A stretch of DNA of 64,000 nt. It comes from Hypericum androsaemum. Its lineage: Eukaryota; Streptophyta; Magnoliopsida; Malpighiales; Hypericaceae. This document shows positions 48,865 to 59,450 of the stretch, piece by piece (the first letter of the stretch is position 1; each line of letters opens with the position of its first letter). The notes below the pieces were generated by a model. It was given only the letters and a program-made list of their open reading frames with translations, had not been told where the DNA came from and did no database searches. The stretch spans positions 16,381,912 to 16,445,911 of the forward strand of contig OZ023188.1 of assembly GCA_963995505.1 (NCBI GenBank), given 5' to 3'. Both the position numbers and the translations under genes were made by a program.

Positions 48865-49194
48865 ATGGCCCTAAAAAGAATCTTTTGTGCTTGCTTCACT
48901 CTCGTTTTGTTCCTAGTAATTCTTCCCATTGACGGGAGGCATTTGAAGTTGGATAGTAATTACTCAGCCCCAAGGACTTTTCATGCTCATGATCACAATG
49001 ACATGAGCAAGGGCATTGTTTCGGCTTAACCACCACCACCACCACCACCACCAGCGGCCCCGTCAGGCGGGGACGCTGGGGAGCCTCAGGTGTCACCCCC
49101 TTCTCCTCCAGCTACACCAGGCCGCGGTACAAATGACTTTTGGCCCACTCCTCTTGGCCATAGCCCTGGCATTGGCCATTCCATCCTAAACTAG
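48865..49194 (+). pseudogene. CEP-like peptide precursor with in-frame stop
   Basis: Read from ATG at 48865, codons 1-54 give a good signal peptide (CFTLVLFLVILPI) and a spacer. Codon 55 (49027-49029) is TAA. The same frame then runs on to TAG at 49192 through a run of eight prolines and ends with a CEP-like motif DFWPTPLGHSPGIGH at 91-105. The frame after the stop is fully preserved, so the nonsense change may be young, a polymorphism, a sequencing error, or bypassed. A 72-nt GT-AG excision (49018-49089) would remove the stop in frame, but it is not U-rich and is close to the minimum length for plant introns. The hormone domain has Trp and Leu where most CEPs have Arg and Pro. Confidence 0.8.
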
Positions 49195-50018
49195 GGCAAG
49201 ATGTTGACTACAAGTACTCTCTCCAATGTTACATCCCCATGCAAGCATCAGATTTATTATTCGCATTATATTGTTGGAAGATGTTGTATCTTATTGTTTC
49301 TAGTTCAGGTTTAATCCATGTAGAAAACAGAAGAAAAAAAAACACCTTTGTGTGAAAAGATGTGCAGCAGGTGTGTTTGTCTAGGGTTGATTGAAATGGC
49401 CAGGAAGATGCATGGTCATATATATGTATTCTCTGTTTGTGTATATATTTTATTAATCGATTAAATTTCACCTGAATTTAGATATCCTGATTTTTTAAGT
49501 ATCTCAATTTTTTTTAGATATCCTTTGCCAATTTAGCTTGTCTTGACATATTAAACCGTTTGGAAGCTGTAGACGTGATTTTGAATAGAGTAAATCAATT
49601 GATTTTCATATACCCGCATTTAAGTTAAACGTTATAGTACTAAACATCATAGTTTCCACGAGTATAATTTGGTATAGCCAACGATTGATGCTTCAAATGT
49701 TTTTCAAATAATAGTAGGTCTTACAAATTTCATTATTTCTCTCAAATTTTATCGTGGCATCAATAATAATAGATCATTATAAAATTATTCATCTAGCTCA
49801 GTCCGAAAATTTCGAAACTTGCCCGAGTCTTTGGCTTCTCAACGAGGTGTCAATTGGCATACATTTACTCGACAATTATTCAACATTTATAGCTTGTAGC
49901 AACGTGTCTAATTACGAATCTTTCTGCTAAATAATGAAGAATTATATTAACTACAAATAAACATTTGTTAATAATATATTAGTACCTTGAACATATGATG
50001 TATATTTGAGGTCCAGAT
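49195..50018. other. Intergenic DNA, no gene recognised
   Basis: The first part would be the 3' UTR of the CEP-like gene. The remainder is AT-rich with no recognised feature. Confidence 0.5.
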
Positions 50019-50026
50019 CTACGGCC

Positions 50027-50479
50027 AGGGTTTGGATTGGGTACGGAGTGAAGGAATTGATTCCGGACGGTTTGGACTGAAGGAGGACCGCAGCGGCAAG
50101 CGCAAGTATGTGATAATGGCAAGCGTAGTTATGTGATAATGGCAAGTGCAGTTATGTGATAATGACATTTATTTTTGTGAAAACGGCAAGTCTCCGTTGA
50201 TGATAATGGCACGCGTGATTTTTTTCATTTTGGTCCCCCGTGTTTTAGCATTTTTGCAAAAAGGTCACACTGGCATGCACAGTTATGTGATACTGGCATG
50301 TGCAGTTATGTGATACTGGCATGCACAGTTATGTGATAATGGCATTTGTATCCGGCCTGTGTTTGTGCGTAATTTTTTTCATTTTGGTCCCCGTATTTTA
50401 GCGCGTTTGCAAAAAAATCCCCGCGTGTCTTCATTCCAAATAGTTCGGAATAGTGACATTCCGTACCCAATCCATACCC
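50027..50479. mobile_element. hAT-like element with 23-bp minisatellite
   Basis: A 453-bp element lies between two copies of CTACGGCC (50019-50026 and 50480-50487), an 8-bp duplication. Ends: (A)GGGTTTGGATTGGGTACGGA at left and, inverted, GGGTATGGATTGGGTACGGA at right. Inside are two small arrays of a 23-bp unit near TGCAGTTATGTGATAATGGCA (50101-50170 and 50265-50345) separated by a duplicated ATTTTTTTCATTTTGGTCCC. No protein is encoded. Confidence 0.85.
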
Positions 50480-50487
50480 CTACGGCC

Positions 50488-51102
50488 AACCTATCGAATA
50501 AGGAATTGTCCAGAACTTGTGTTCGATTTTACAGTACGTAGGCCGTCAAATTTTCTATGATTCGGAAAAGCTGGATATAGACAAGTTATATATTCTTCCA
50601 TAATACCTAAAATATTGTGCTTATCAAATGAATTTTTTATATAAGTAAATTTTTATTCCAATTTAAAATTGTGTTCATATATACACCTCTTGGGTGACAA
50701 ATCCTTCGATTCACGAGGTGTTAGTAGCAGTCTCTTTAAAATCATATTGAGTAAAATTCACTATAAAATTTTCAGTAGGGAAAGAGATAATCTTTTATCA
50801 AATTATCAAATGATGTCCAGCTATTTTTATACTGTTAAGTATGGTCGAATCCTATTAGACTACTAACTTAAAATTAAGTTGCCCTTAATTAATTATCAGC
50901 AAAATGTTATTGTACATTAGTTCATGTGAGCAAACTGCTAACGGTGACCGATGCTCGTGCATACAGCCTAGCGTAAAAGGGAAGAATCAAATGCACTTTT
51001 GCTGTCTACCGCTTAGCCTAATTTCTTGTAATAAATAATAATTGCAAAGATCGAGTTGCAGGAGCTAGCTGGGTGGGGTTCACTTTCCCGAAGTTGAGGA
51101 GG
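50488..51102. other. AT-rich intergenic DNA, no gene recognised
   Basis: No domain-bearing frame or repeat is seen between the two minisatellite elements. Confidence 0.5.
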
Positions 51103-51112
51103 CAACAAGGAC

Positions 51113-52609
51113 GAGGATGGATTGAGTGGAGATTAAATAAATGTTGTCCATAGGTAGGGAGTTAGATATAGGCCGTCAGATTTAATTTTAAAACAATATC
51201 TGCAAATCCAAGGGCCATTAATCTATCAAGGATACTTTTGACTTTTTACCCATCCCATACCAACTAGGGTTTCCACCCCATCTATTTAAACTTTTTTAAA
51301 CACAACCCACCATCTCTCCCACGTCTCTTCCTTTTCTTCTTCTTCTTTTTCTCTCTCTCCCTCCTCCATTAAAAATTCCTCATGTCTGCTGGCCGAGTCC
51401 CGTCGCTGCTGCCCGGCGTCATCCCGCCATCGAGGAGAGAGAGAGCTCGGCGGAAGAAGAAGGAGCCGTCAAGGAGAGAGAGAGAGCTCGCGGAGAGAGA
51501 GAGCTCGGGGAGAGAGCCCACAAACCCGCGCTGTGCCTAGAGGAGACGTGCTCGCCGTCGCTCGTCCGTCGCCTGGAGTACCGCCGCCGCTTGCTGTCTG
51601 TGAAGAAGAAGAAACGACGGAAGAAGAATACAGTAGTGTTATTGGTTTTCTACAGTAGTGATAATGGTTTTCTTCAGTAGTGATAATGGTTTTCTACAGT
51701 AGTGATATTGGTTTTCTACAGTATTGATATTGGTTTTCGTAATCTCTTTTGTTTGGTTTGAGTATGTAATAATATTGGTTTTAGTCTGTAATAATATTGG
51801 TTCGAGTATGTATTGATATTGGTTTTACTATGTACTGATATTGGTTTCAATCGCTAATAATATTGGCTTGAGTATGTATTGATATTGGTTTGAGTACATC
51901 TTGTTATTGATTTGATTACCTATTGATATTGGTTTTAGTACGTATCGACATTTGTTTTAGCCTGTACTGATATTGGTTTTCAGACGTAATGATATTGGTT
52001 TGAGTACGTACTGATATTGGTTTGAGTACGTAGTGATATTGGTTTGAGTACGTACTGATATTGGTTAGAGTACGTACTGATATTGGTTTGAGTACGTACT
52101 AATATTGGTTTTAGTACGTATTGACATTGGTTTTAGTCTGTACTGATATTGGTTTTCAGACGTAATGATATTGGTTTGAGTACGTACTGATATTGGTTTG
52201 AGTACGTAGTGATATTGGTTTGAGTAAGTACTGATATTGGTTTGAGTACGTACTGATATTGGTTTGAGTACGTACTGATATTGGTTTTCTATTGTATTTT
52301 CGTTCTTTGGTTTTTTGAGTTTATTTAAAAAATAATAATCTGGTAGGTGGTAGAATTTTTGAAATTGACAATAATTTAATGAGAGAGAGAAAGAATCCCT
52401 TCCTCTTTTAACGTGAGATTGGTTTATTTATTTATTTTACCTTTTTAGTCTTTCCATAAAAAGTGTGCCAGCTAATTTTCTATCTCCTCTTTTGTTTTTA
52501 TTAGTTTTCCAATTTTACCTTTAATTATTTTGTTAATACCTAAATTGCCACAATCTTCCTTTTAGTCCCCAAATTTGGGGATTAGCCTTGTCCCCATAGA
52601 ATCTGCCCC
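51113..52609 (+). mobile_element. Minisatellite-bearing non-autonomous element
   Basis: A 1.5-kb segment lies between two copies of CAACAAGGAC (51103-51112 and 52610-52619), possibly a target duplication. The left end has GGATTGAGTGGAGATTAAAT and TTGTCCATAGGTAGGG, shared with the reversed element at 36747-37155. A CT/GA-rich, then GC-rich segment (51310-51600) precedes a large 22-bp tandem array. The terminal inverted repeat is weak (about 10 of 17), so classification is uncertain. Confidence 0.6.
51631..52291 (+). repeat. 22-bp minisatellite, about 30 units
   Basis: About 660 bp of units near TGATATTGGTTTGAGTACGTAC. The first units read AGTAGTGATAATGGTTTTCT-like, so the array changes character from left to right; the most uniform part is about 52000-52280. 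Confidence 0.93.
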
Positions 52610-52798
52610 CAACAAGGACAACCCCTTTTGGAAGAGTCTTCGCTTATAATTAATTAATAATATTCCAGTGTTTAGGGTGGAGGAGGCGCACTTCGTTGTT
52701 CAGCCATCATTACCTTTTTTTGGTTTTCGTTTTGACTTGTTTGAGAAAACAAATAGCAAATTCAATTTGTCTTGGGGACGAAAAGTAATGGTTAGGGA

Positions 52799-53573
52799 TA
52801 GGGGTGAGCATTCGGGATATCCCGATCCCGAATACCGAATACCGAAAATTTCGAATACCGAAATTCGAAAAAAATTTTTACCGATCCCGAACCGAAATAA
52901 TTTCGGGATATCCCGAATACCGAATTAATATTTCGGGATTATCCCGAAAATCCCGAAAATCCCGAAATTTTTCTATGAAGAGTAATAGAGTAAAGAAATT
53001 TCCATGCTTGGCATAAATAAATTATGCTGGAGAATGGAGGCATGAACAAACTTTCCATATCAATTCCACCTAATTTGGAAAAAATCCCCAAATTTAAAAC
53101 TCTAATTTATTTTCGCAATTGGAAACCCTAATTTATTTACAATACCTAACTTGGGAGAGTGAGGTGCGGCCGTGAGGTGGTGGTTCCGTGGAGCGTGAGC
53201 TGGTGGCACCGTGGCTTGTGGTGGTGGCCGGAACTTTGATTTGTGGTGGTGGCCGGAACTTGTGGAGGGGCAGAGAGGAAAGGAGAAGAGGGGAGAAGAG
53301 GAGAAGTGTTTCTGGAAGTGGAGAAGTTGAGTGGGGTAGGATTTTTTTCATTATATATAGGTGGGTAAAATTACACTTTAATACTTCGGGATTTTCGGTA
53401 TTACCAAAATAATACCGGTATATTCCGAACCGATCCCGAATACCGAAATTACCGAAATTTTCTCAAAAATCTTACCGAATTAACTCCCGAATACCGAACT
53501 CCCGATCCCGAACTCCCAAATACCGAAATAATTTCGGGATATCCCGAATACCGATCCCATTTGCTCACCCCTA
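52799..53573. mobile_element. hAT-type MITE with subterminal CCGAATA repeats
   Basis: A 775-bp element is flanked by a perfect 8-bp duplication GTTAGGGA (52791-52798 and 53574-53581). The inverted ends TAGGGGTGAGCA are typical of plant hAT elements. Many copies of CCCGAATACCGAA and TTTCGGGATATCCCGA fill about 170 bp at each end, as subterminal binding sites for a transposase do. The middle is GC-rich with repeated GGTGGTGGCCGGAAC. No transposase. Confidence 0.92.
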
Positions 53574-53581
53574 GTTAGGGA

Positions 53582-54043
53582 AACACCGCCATTGGTTAGA
53601 GAAAGTAGGTTTAGTAGGTTAATTAGCCATCGCCTATCATACTTAAATTCAACATTCAAATTGTAATTATTGTAAAATTTGTTGGGAGGAAGTTAATTAA
53701 CTTTTTTTTGTTATATCGGCTATGGACTAAATGCAATTGAGGTGAATTAGTTTATGAGTGAAAAATTTATTTTTCTCTTGTCTTAAGATTTTGGGTTAGA
53801 TATGAAGATTCAAACATTATATTAGAGCAGGATAATCTCGTGACTATTGTTGTGATCGCACGAGTCCTATTTCATCGCAAGTTGGTGGAATCAAAACTCG
53901 TGGAATATTCAGCCTGATGGGTCTCATTTGAGAAGACTTGTTAAAAATATCATATCGGTAAATGCAAAAATCGTGGACTATATTATATATGTGAAAAATC
54001 AGTCCTCCCATCAATTTTAGATATTGGGATTCTGACATGCCGT
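53582..54043. other. Intergenic DNA, no gene recognised
   Basis: AT-rich, without a recognised coding or repeat feature. Confidence 0.5.
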
Positions 54044-54052
54044 GTCTACTAG

Positions 54053-54374
54053 GGGATCAGATTTGGTCCTGGAAGTTCGTTTCCAGGATGGTTTGGATGG
54101 CCCATTTCGTAAACTATTTTATCATAACCGGGTAGATCATTTTATCATAACAGGGTAGACAATTTTATCATAGCCGGATAGACCATTTTATCCAACCCCT
54201 TTATCCTAGACTATCCAGGTTTATCAGGGACGGTCCCCGTGAAACTATTTTATCATAACTAGGTAGACCATTTTATTGTAATCGGATAGACCATTTTATT
54301 ATAACTGGATAGACCATTTTATCCTCGAAAACAGTCCTGGCACATTTTATACGTTTAAGACCAAATTCAACCCC
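54053..54374. mobile_element. Small element with 25-bp minisatellite
   Basis: A 322-bp element is flanked by GTCTACTAG (54044-54052 and 54375-54383), a perfect 9-bp repeat. Ends: GGGATCAGATTTGGTCCTGG and, inverted, GGGGTTGAATTTGGTCTTAA. Inside, units near CATTTTATCATAACCGGGTAGAC repeat about seven times in two blocks (54115-54200 and 54245-54330). The unit on the minus strand (GTTATGATAAAATGG) resembles the unit at 50101. Confidence 0.78.
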
Positions 54375-54383
54375 GTCTACTAG

Positions 54384-55044
54384 GTGATCTCCACAAAAAA
54401 CTAAAATTTCGAGACTTATCCATGAGGTTGCTCGGGAGAAAATTTTAGCATTTTATCAACTTTTGTATGATTTGACATATCTAATTAATAAGATTTCCAC
54501 ATTTTCTTCTATTTACGCCATGTCTTGCATGGTTTCATTTCATTCTTCTAAATTTTATTACTTTTTTTACTATCTCCATATCACACCAATTTTATGAAAT
54601 ATCTTTCATGACATTTTTCGCAATGTCTACATCTCCAATTGATGGAGATGGTGGATTAATCAAATAAACCTTTTTTAAATTTGTTGCCAATTCTGATTTT
54701 GACATCTTAATTAAGTAATTAACCTCCAATTCGTCGTAACCAGAAAGAGACACACCGATCCCACTCAGGATTATCGAAACAAATTAGAGGCCCAACTCCA
54801 CTTCCACCTCCTCAAGAGAGAGGTTAGGGAAAAAAATTTCCAATAAAATATAAGAGAGAACGTGGGGCCTTATAACAATTTTTTTCAACATAACGTGGGG
54901 CCTTATAACAATTTTTTTCAACATTCTCCGTGTAATTTATTGTTTAATTCGTAGCTGCTTCAAAAAAAAATGAGAGATTTAATTAATATTTCCTTGTTCT
55001 GTTCGGTGGTATTTATTTTGAGCAGATTCATTGCGCTTCTTCCT
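54384..55044. other. AT-rich intergenic DNA, no gene recognised
   Basis: A short duplication of ACGTGGGGCCTTATAACAAT occurs at about 54861 and 54893. Otherwise nothing is recognised. Confidence 0.5.
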
Positions 55045-55053
55045 TTATTGTAT

Positions 55054-55539
55054 GAGAAAAGTCCACATTAGTACATTGTGGTTCGCTCGATTATCAGAGA
55101 TAGGTTTGTGGTTTCAAACTCATCAAAAAGGGTCCTGTGTTTTCACGGGCTCATCAATTAAAGGCTCGGATAGCTCCCCGAGCCTAGTCAGCGTCCATTG
55201 GGCTCTCCACGTCAGAACAACATTATTTTTAATCCTATGTGGCACGCCATGTAGGATTTTTTTCTACTCGAAAATGATGATGTGGGGTTGTTTGAAAATT
55301 TTAACTTGCCACGTCAGCATTTTCGAGTTAAAAAATCCTACGTGGCGTGCCACATAGGATTAAAAACAATGTTGTTTCTGATGTGGAGAGCCCAATGGAC
55401 GCTGACTAGGCTCGGGGAGCTATCCGAGCCTTTAATTGATGAGCCCGTGAAAACACAGGACCCTTTTTGATGAGTTTGAAACCACAAACCTATCTCTGAT
55501 AATCGAGCAAACCACAATGTACTAATGTGGACTTTTTCC
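55054..55539. mobile_element. Mutator-type foldback MITE
   Basis: A 486-bp, almost perfect palindrome is flanked by a 9-bp duplication TTATTGTAT (55045-55053 and 55540-55548). Ends: GAGAAAAGTCCACATTAGTA and, inverted, GGAAAAAGTCCACATTAGTA. The arms pair nearly base for base to a centre near 55290. High arm identity suggests recent or gene-converted copies. Termini resemble the foldbacks at 1024 and 61268. Confidence 0.93.
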
Positions 55540-55557
55540 TTATTGTATTACTTAAAA

Positions 55558-56982
55558 GGGTCCCGGATTCGGTACCGACCTAATAGGGGTTCTTCTACCG
55601 TACAAGTTTTAATGTGGTCTACTTATTTTGATGACTAGGCGCGCATTAAAAATTTGACGGTATTAATTTGTTAGGGATATTTTCGTCCTTTATCCCTCAC
55701 TTTTTATCTTCCATTTTCTCCCTCCTCATTCATTTTTTTCCAAATCCTTCCTCTCAGTCCCCTTTCTCTCCTTTTCTCTCTCCCTCCAAACCCTAATAAA
55801 TCGACGCTGACGAGGTGATCCAAAAATTGATACTAGCGAGGAGGATGACGCCGGTGGAGGATGACGCCGGTGGGAGAATGGTTGTGAGAAGGAGCGATAG
55901 ATCACTTGTGAGAAGGAGCGATAGATCACTTGTGAGAAGCGCTCGATATATTTTGGTTGAGGAGCCACAACTTCTTACTCCAAACTATGATTGAGGTAAT
56001 TCAAATTGTTGTGTGAAGCTGAGATATATATCTACAATTTTGAAGTTTATGACTTCTTCAAATTCAGACTGTAAAGAGTTCAAAATTTTGTTTGAAGTCA
56101 AGAGTCGATCGAGTTATGGTCGACTAATTTTGGTTGAGGAGCCACAGCTTCTTACTTCGGAGTCCGATGAGGTAATTCAAGTTTTTGTGTGAAGCTGAGA
56201 CGTATATCTATAACTTTATAGTTTATTACTTCTCCAAATTTAGAGTGTAAAGATGCTAAAAATATATTTGAAGTTAATATTCGATCGAGTTTCAAGCGGC
56301 TGGAAGGTATTTGTCAAATGGCATGTATGGTGATAAAAAAAATGGCATACCCAAATTTGATAAATTGGCATGCTCGCTTATGTCAAATGGCATGCCCAAC
56401 GACGGTGAGAAGCGGTTGATAAGTTTCGGTTGGAGAGCCGTAACTTCTTACTTCGGAGTCTGATTGAGATGATTCAAATTTTTGAAAAAGCTGAGATGTA
56501 TATCTATAACTTTGTAGTTTATTACTTCTCCAAATTCAGAGTGTACGAATGTCTAAAATACGTTTGAAGTCAAGAGTTGACCGAGTTATGAAGATAGGTT
56601 TCGGTTGGAGAGTCATAACTTCTTACTCTGGAGCCTGATTATATTGATTCTAGTTGCTGTCTGAAGCTAAGAGGTATATCTACAACTTTGTAGTTTATGA
56701 CTTCTCCAAATTCAGAGTGTAAAGATATCAAAAATATGTTTGAGATCAATAGTCGACCAAGCGGCTGAAAGGTGCTTGTCAAATGGCGTGTCCAGTTATG
56801 TCAAATGGCATGCCCGATTATGATAAATATTAATAATAAAAAGATGGTCCTCTTTCTAAGGCGCGCGTCATTTTTCCACCACCTTACGTGCTTCAGACAC
56901 CTCAGTTGCGTCAGTGGCATTGACTTTTTTGCCCCTTTCCTGGATGGGACAGAATAGTAAATTTCGTGCCTAATCCATGCCC
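55558..56982. mobile_element. hAT-like element with 170-bp and short tandem repeats
   Basis: A 1425-bp element is flanked by a perfect 8-bp duplication ACTTAAAA (55550-55557 and 56983-56990). The left end starts GGGTCCCGGATTCGGTACCG; the right end inverted starts GGGCATGGATTAGGCACGAA, similar to the ends of the element at 50027. Inside are four diverged copies of a roughly 165-bp unit (AGCTGAGAYRTATATCT, ACTTCTCCAAATTCAGAGTG) and scattered TGTCAAATGGCATGCCC units. No coding sequence is recognised. Confidence 0.82.
55953..56760 (+). repeat. Four diverged tandem units of about 165 bp
   Basis: Units begin near 55953, 56140, 56425 and 56596 with TTTTGGTTGAGGAGCCACA or TTTCGGTTGGAGAGCC. Each contains TATATCTA.AACTTT.TAGTTTAT and GACTTCTCCAAATTCAGAGT (or close). 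A block of TGTCAAATGGCATG repeats (about 56310-56400) interrupts units 2 and 3. Confidence 0.85.
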
Positions 56983-57241
56983 ACTTAAAAGTTCTTTATT
57001 ATTCCAATCATGTCCTGAACTAAATAAAAAAATTTAAAACACTTAAATTATTTATTAAATAAATTGTATTAGTCAATGATATTTAGACTAATGACACAAG
57101 GATTTAGTAAAAATTAACGAAGGTCCATGTTCAATCAATGACTAGCAAATGCAAAATTTTACTTTAAAAAAATAGTTGTTACGGCTTATACAAAGATTTC
57201 GAGATAGAGTCATTAAAAATTATAATGATATTAAAATATTG

Positions 57242-58520
57242 AATAAATTATTCTTAGGTTCCTAGGGTTAGACTAAATAACCAATTTAGTCCCCCTTATT
57301 TCAAAAAATATTTTCGTATCCTCCTCTCTGCTTTTATTATACTCTCGAGTCCTTGGCTAACGTCAGTATTTATTTTTTTTATTTTTGTCATTGAAATGAC
57401 AAAAATACCCTTAAAAAAATTAGCTCCTTCTTCATTATCGACTCTCTCATCGGAGCTCCACCGCCGGTCATCAACACCAGCAAACTCCAGTCATCTTCTT
57501 CGACAAAATAGATCAAACAACCAGATCAAAATAAAAATTTCTACCAAGCTCACAACCGGATAAAAAACCCAAATTCATAGTGATCTATTAAAATACAAAT
57601 TCTCATCTCGTATGCCCTTGTCCCCTTTGTCTCTTCGAGATTACAAATTTAGTTTAACAACTCCATCTTTAGAAGCGGACGATAGCCAATCCTCTGGCTC
57701 CGAAAATGGAAACCCTGAGGCAAGAACTCCAGAAGAAGCGGGAAGCCCTAGTGCAAAATCGAGCAGAAGCAAATCTAGAAGCTTCGCGACCATGTCACTT
57801 CCTGTGTCGCTCCGTCACCCGCCCATGCCCTTTCCTCTACCGCTCCGTCCCTGGCTTCCTCCATCCTTTCCTCTGTCACCCCGTCCCTTCCGCAAACCCT
57901 AATTCCAAATCACTAACCAACAAGCAGAACATCGAGAACCATGTCCTCCCTCGGCAGGAGGTGATATTTTGCCTCTGATTCCTGAAGTAGTCGGTCACCC
58001 TCTTCGGAGAGGACGACGAGGCGAGGCTGGACCGCCTCAAGTTTGTGCTATAGGTCGGACTGTTCGAGGTGGACAGCGACATAATGGAGGGACAGACCAA
58101 GGATTTCCTTTGGGACATTGCAGAGTTGAAGAAGAGGCAGAAGACGGGGATGCTCTGCGATGGGGACAAGAGGAAGAGGAAGGACATAATAAAAGGGGAG
58201 AATGGGGACATCGATAAGGTGGATGGGGATTGGGATTGGGATTTGAGTGGTGGAGGTTGATAAAGTCATGGTCGCGATGTCAGTGATGATGTCGGGTTAG
58301 GTGTAGCTGACAGGCGGTAAAACAATGACGAGGTAGTCGATGTAGAGGAAGGAGATGATTTTTTTTAAGGATAAAAATGAAAAAAAAAGATGTTGACGTC
58401 AGCCAGAGACCCGAGAATATAGTAAAAGCGAAGACGGGGGATGCGAAAATATTTTATGAAACAGGGGAGACTAAATCGTCAATTTAGTCAAATACATGGG
58501 ACCCTACAGTAGTTTGCCCT
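57242..58520. mobile_element. Pack-type element carrying a PRP18 fragment
   Basis: Inverted ends include CAATTTAGTCCCCCTTATTT and AAAATATTTTCGTATCCTCC at left (57280-57325), mirrored at 58420-58485. Flanks AAAATATTG and AAAATATTT agree at 8 of 9 positions. The outer left end is eroded. Between the arms lies a gene fragment on the plus strand, a layout typical of Pack-MULEs. Confidence 0.7.
57706..58260 (+). pseudogene. Captured fragment of pre-mRNA splicing factor PRP18
   Basis: A start ATG (57706) gives METLRQELQKKREAL, like the N-terminus of plant PRP18, a factor for the second step of pre-mRNA splicing. After a divergent stretch, LPRQEVI (about 57944) is followed, past stops, by TLFGEDDEARLDRLKFVL, a stop, then GLFEVDSDIMEGQTKDFLWD and IAELKKRQKTGM. 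These are the characteristic PSF-motif and downstream residues. Nonsense codons, a frameshift and loss of the C-terminal PRP18 domain make it non-functional. No introns are seen between the matched pieces, though the divergent stretch (57790-57900) might be intronic or unrelated. Confidence 0.75.
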
Positions 58521-58803
58521 AAAATATTTGTCAAAATTTTTTGGATATCTAAATTTTATATATGTTTGTTGGCGAGGTCCACCAATTTGTAGTTTGTTTA
58601 TGACATGCGAGAAAAGGAACCGAGCTGCAAGTCTCAAACCCAGTAGAAGAAGTAATAAAATAACGAAAAGAGCTACAGAGAGAGTGAGAAAGAAAGAGAG
58701 TCAAAAAGTAGGAGTAATTTTCCAAAAGGGAGTTTATTTCCCCGACAATTCCCTGAATGGGGTTGTCAGGGGATGTTTTCCTTGTCTGGGGTCGAGCCAG
58801 AAA

Positions 58804-58933
58804 CTGCTCAGCGGGGAGTATTTTTTGTTTTGCCAAAAACTGCTCCACCGGGAGCGTTTTTTGGTTTGCTAAAAAAACTCCACCGGGAGCATTTTTTGGT
58901 TTGCCAAAAACCGCTCCACAGGGAGCGTTTTTG
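58804..58933 (+). repeat. Hairpin array, left arm
   Basis: About four imperfect units of 35-40 bp. Each has a palindrome GCTCCACCGGGAGC and a second near-palindrome TTTTTTGGTTTGCCAAAAA, so each unit can fold on itself. Confidence 0.85.
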
Positions 58934-59000
58934 TGTTGTCACGGAAAAAAAATTAGCTAAACTGAGCAAGTGGGAGAAAATCTAAATAAAAACAAACAAT

Positions 59001-59061
59001 GGCTCTTGTTCGGAATCGAACCGAAGACTTCCACACTCTAACCAACCAATCTACAAGAGCC
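59001..59061 (-). other. tRNA-like module, left arm (61 nt, anticodon arm lost)
   Basis: On the minus strand GGCTCTT and AAGAGCC close a perfect 7-bp acceptor-like stem. GATTGGTTGGTTAGAGTG resembles a D-arm/A box, and GGTTCGATTCC is a perfect RNA polymerase III B box. The anticodon arm is missing (61 nt against about 73), so it is not a working tRNA gene. Confidence 0.65.
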
Positions 59062-59450
59062 TATTGACTTATAACTTTGTAATAAATAATATATTACATA
59101 TATACGATTTCTATGAAATATGTAATATATTACATAAATACATATTTATATAAAATAATATTTATTACATAAATACGTATTTATGTAATATTTTTATTAC
59201 ATAAATATGTATTTATGAAATACATATTTATGTAATATATTATTTATATTTATGTAATATATTATTTATATTTATGTATATTATTTATATAATATATTAT
59301 TTATTAAATAAATATGTATTTATGAAATATATTATTTTTAAATAAATACGTATTTCATAAATATATTTATGAAATATATTATTTATTAAATAAATATGTA
59401 CTTATGAAATATGTATTTATGAAATAAGTCTTTATTTTTTTTGTATTTAG
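59062..59450. repeat. AT-rich core with TATTTATG/AATATATTA repeats
   Basis: Almost pure A+T, built from short, partly palindromic TTTATGTAATATATTA and TAAATACGTATTTA-like motifs; it forms the loop side of the foldback. Confidence 0.85.

Noticed and set aside
53133..53351. Minus-strand 72-codon frame in the hAT MITE
   Set aside because: Translation of the GC-rich middle of the element, with no domain and no splice context.
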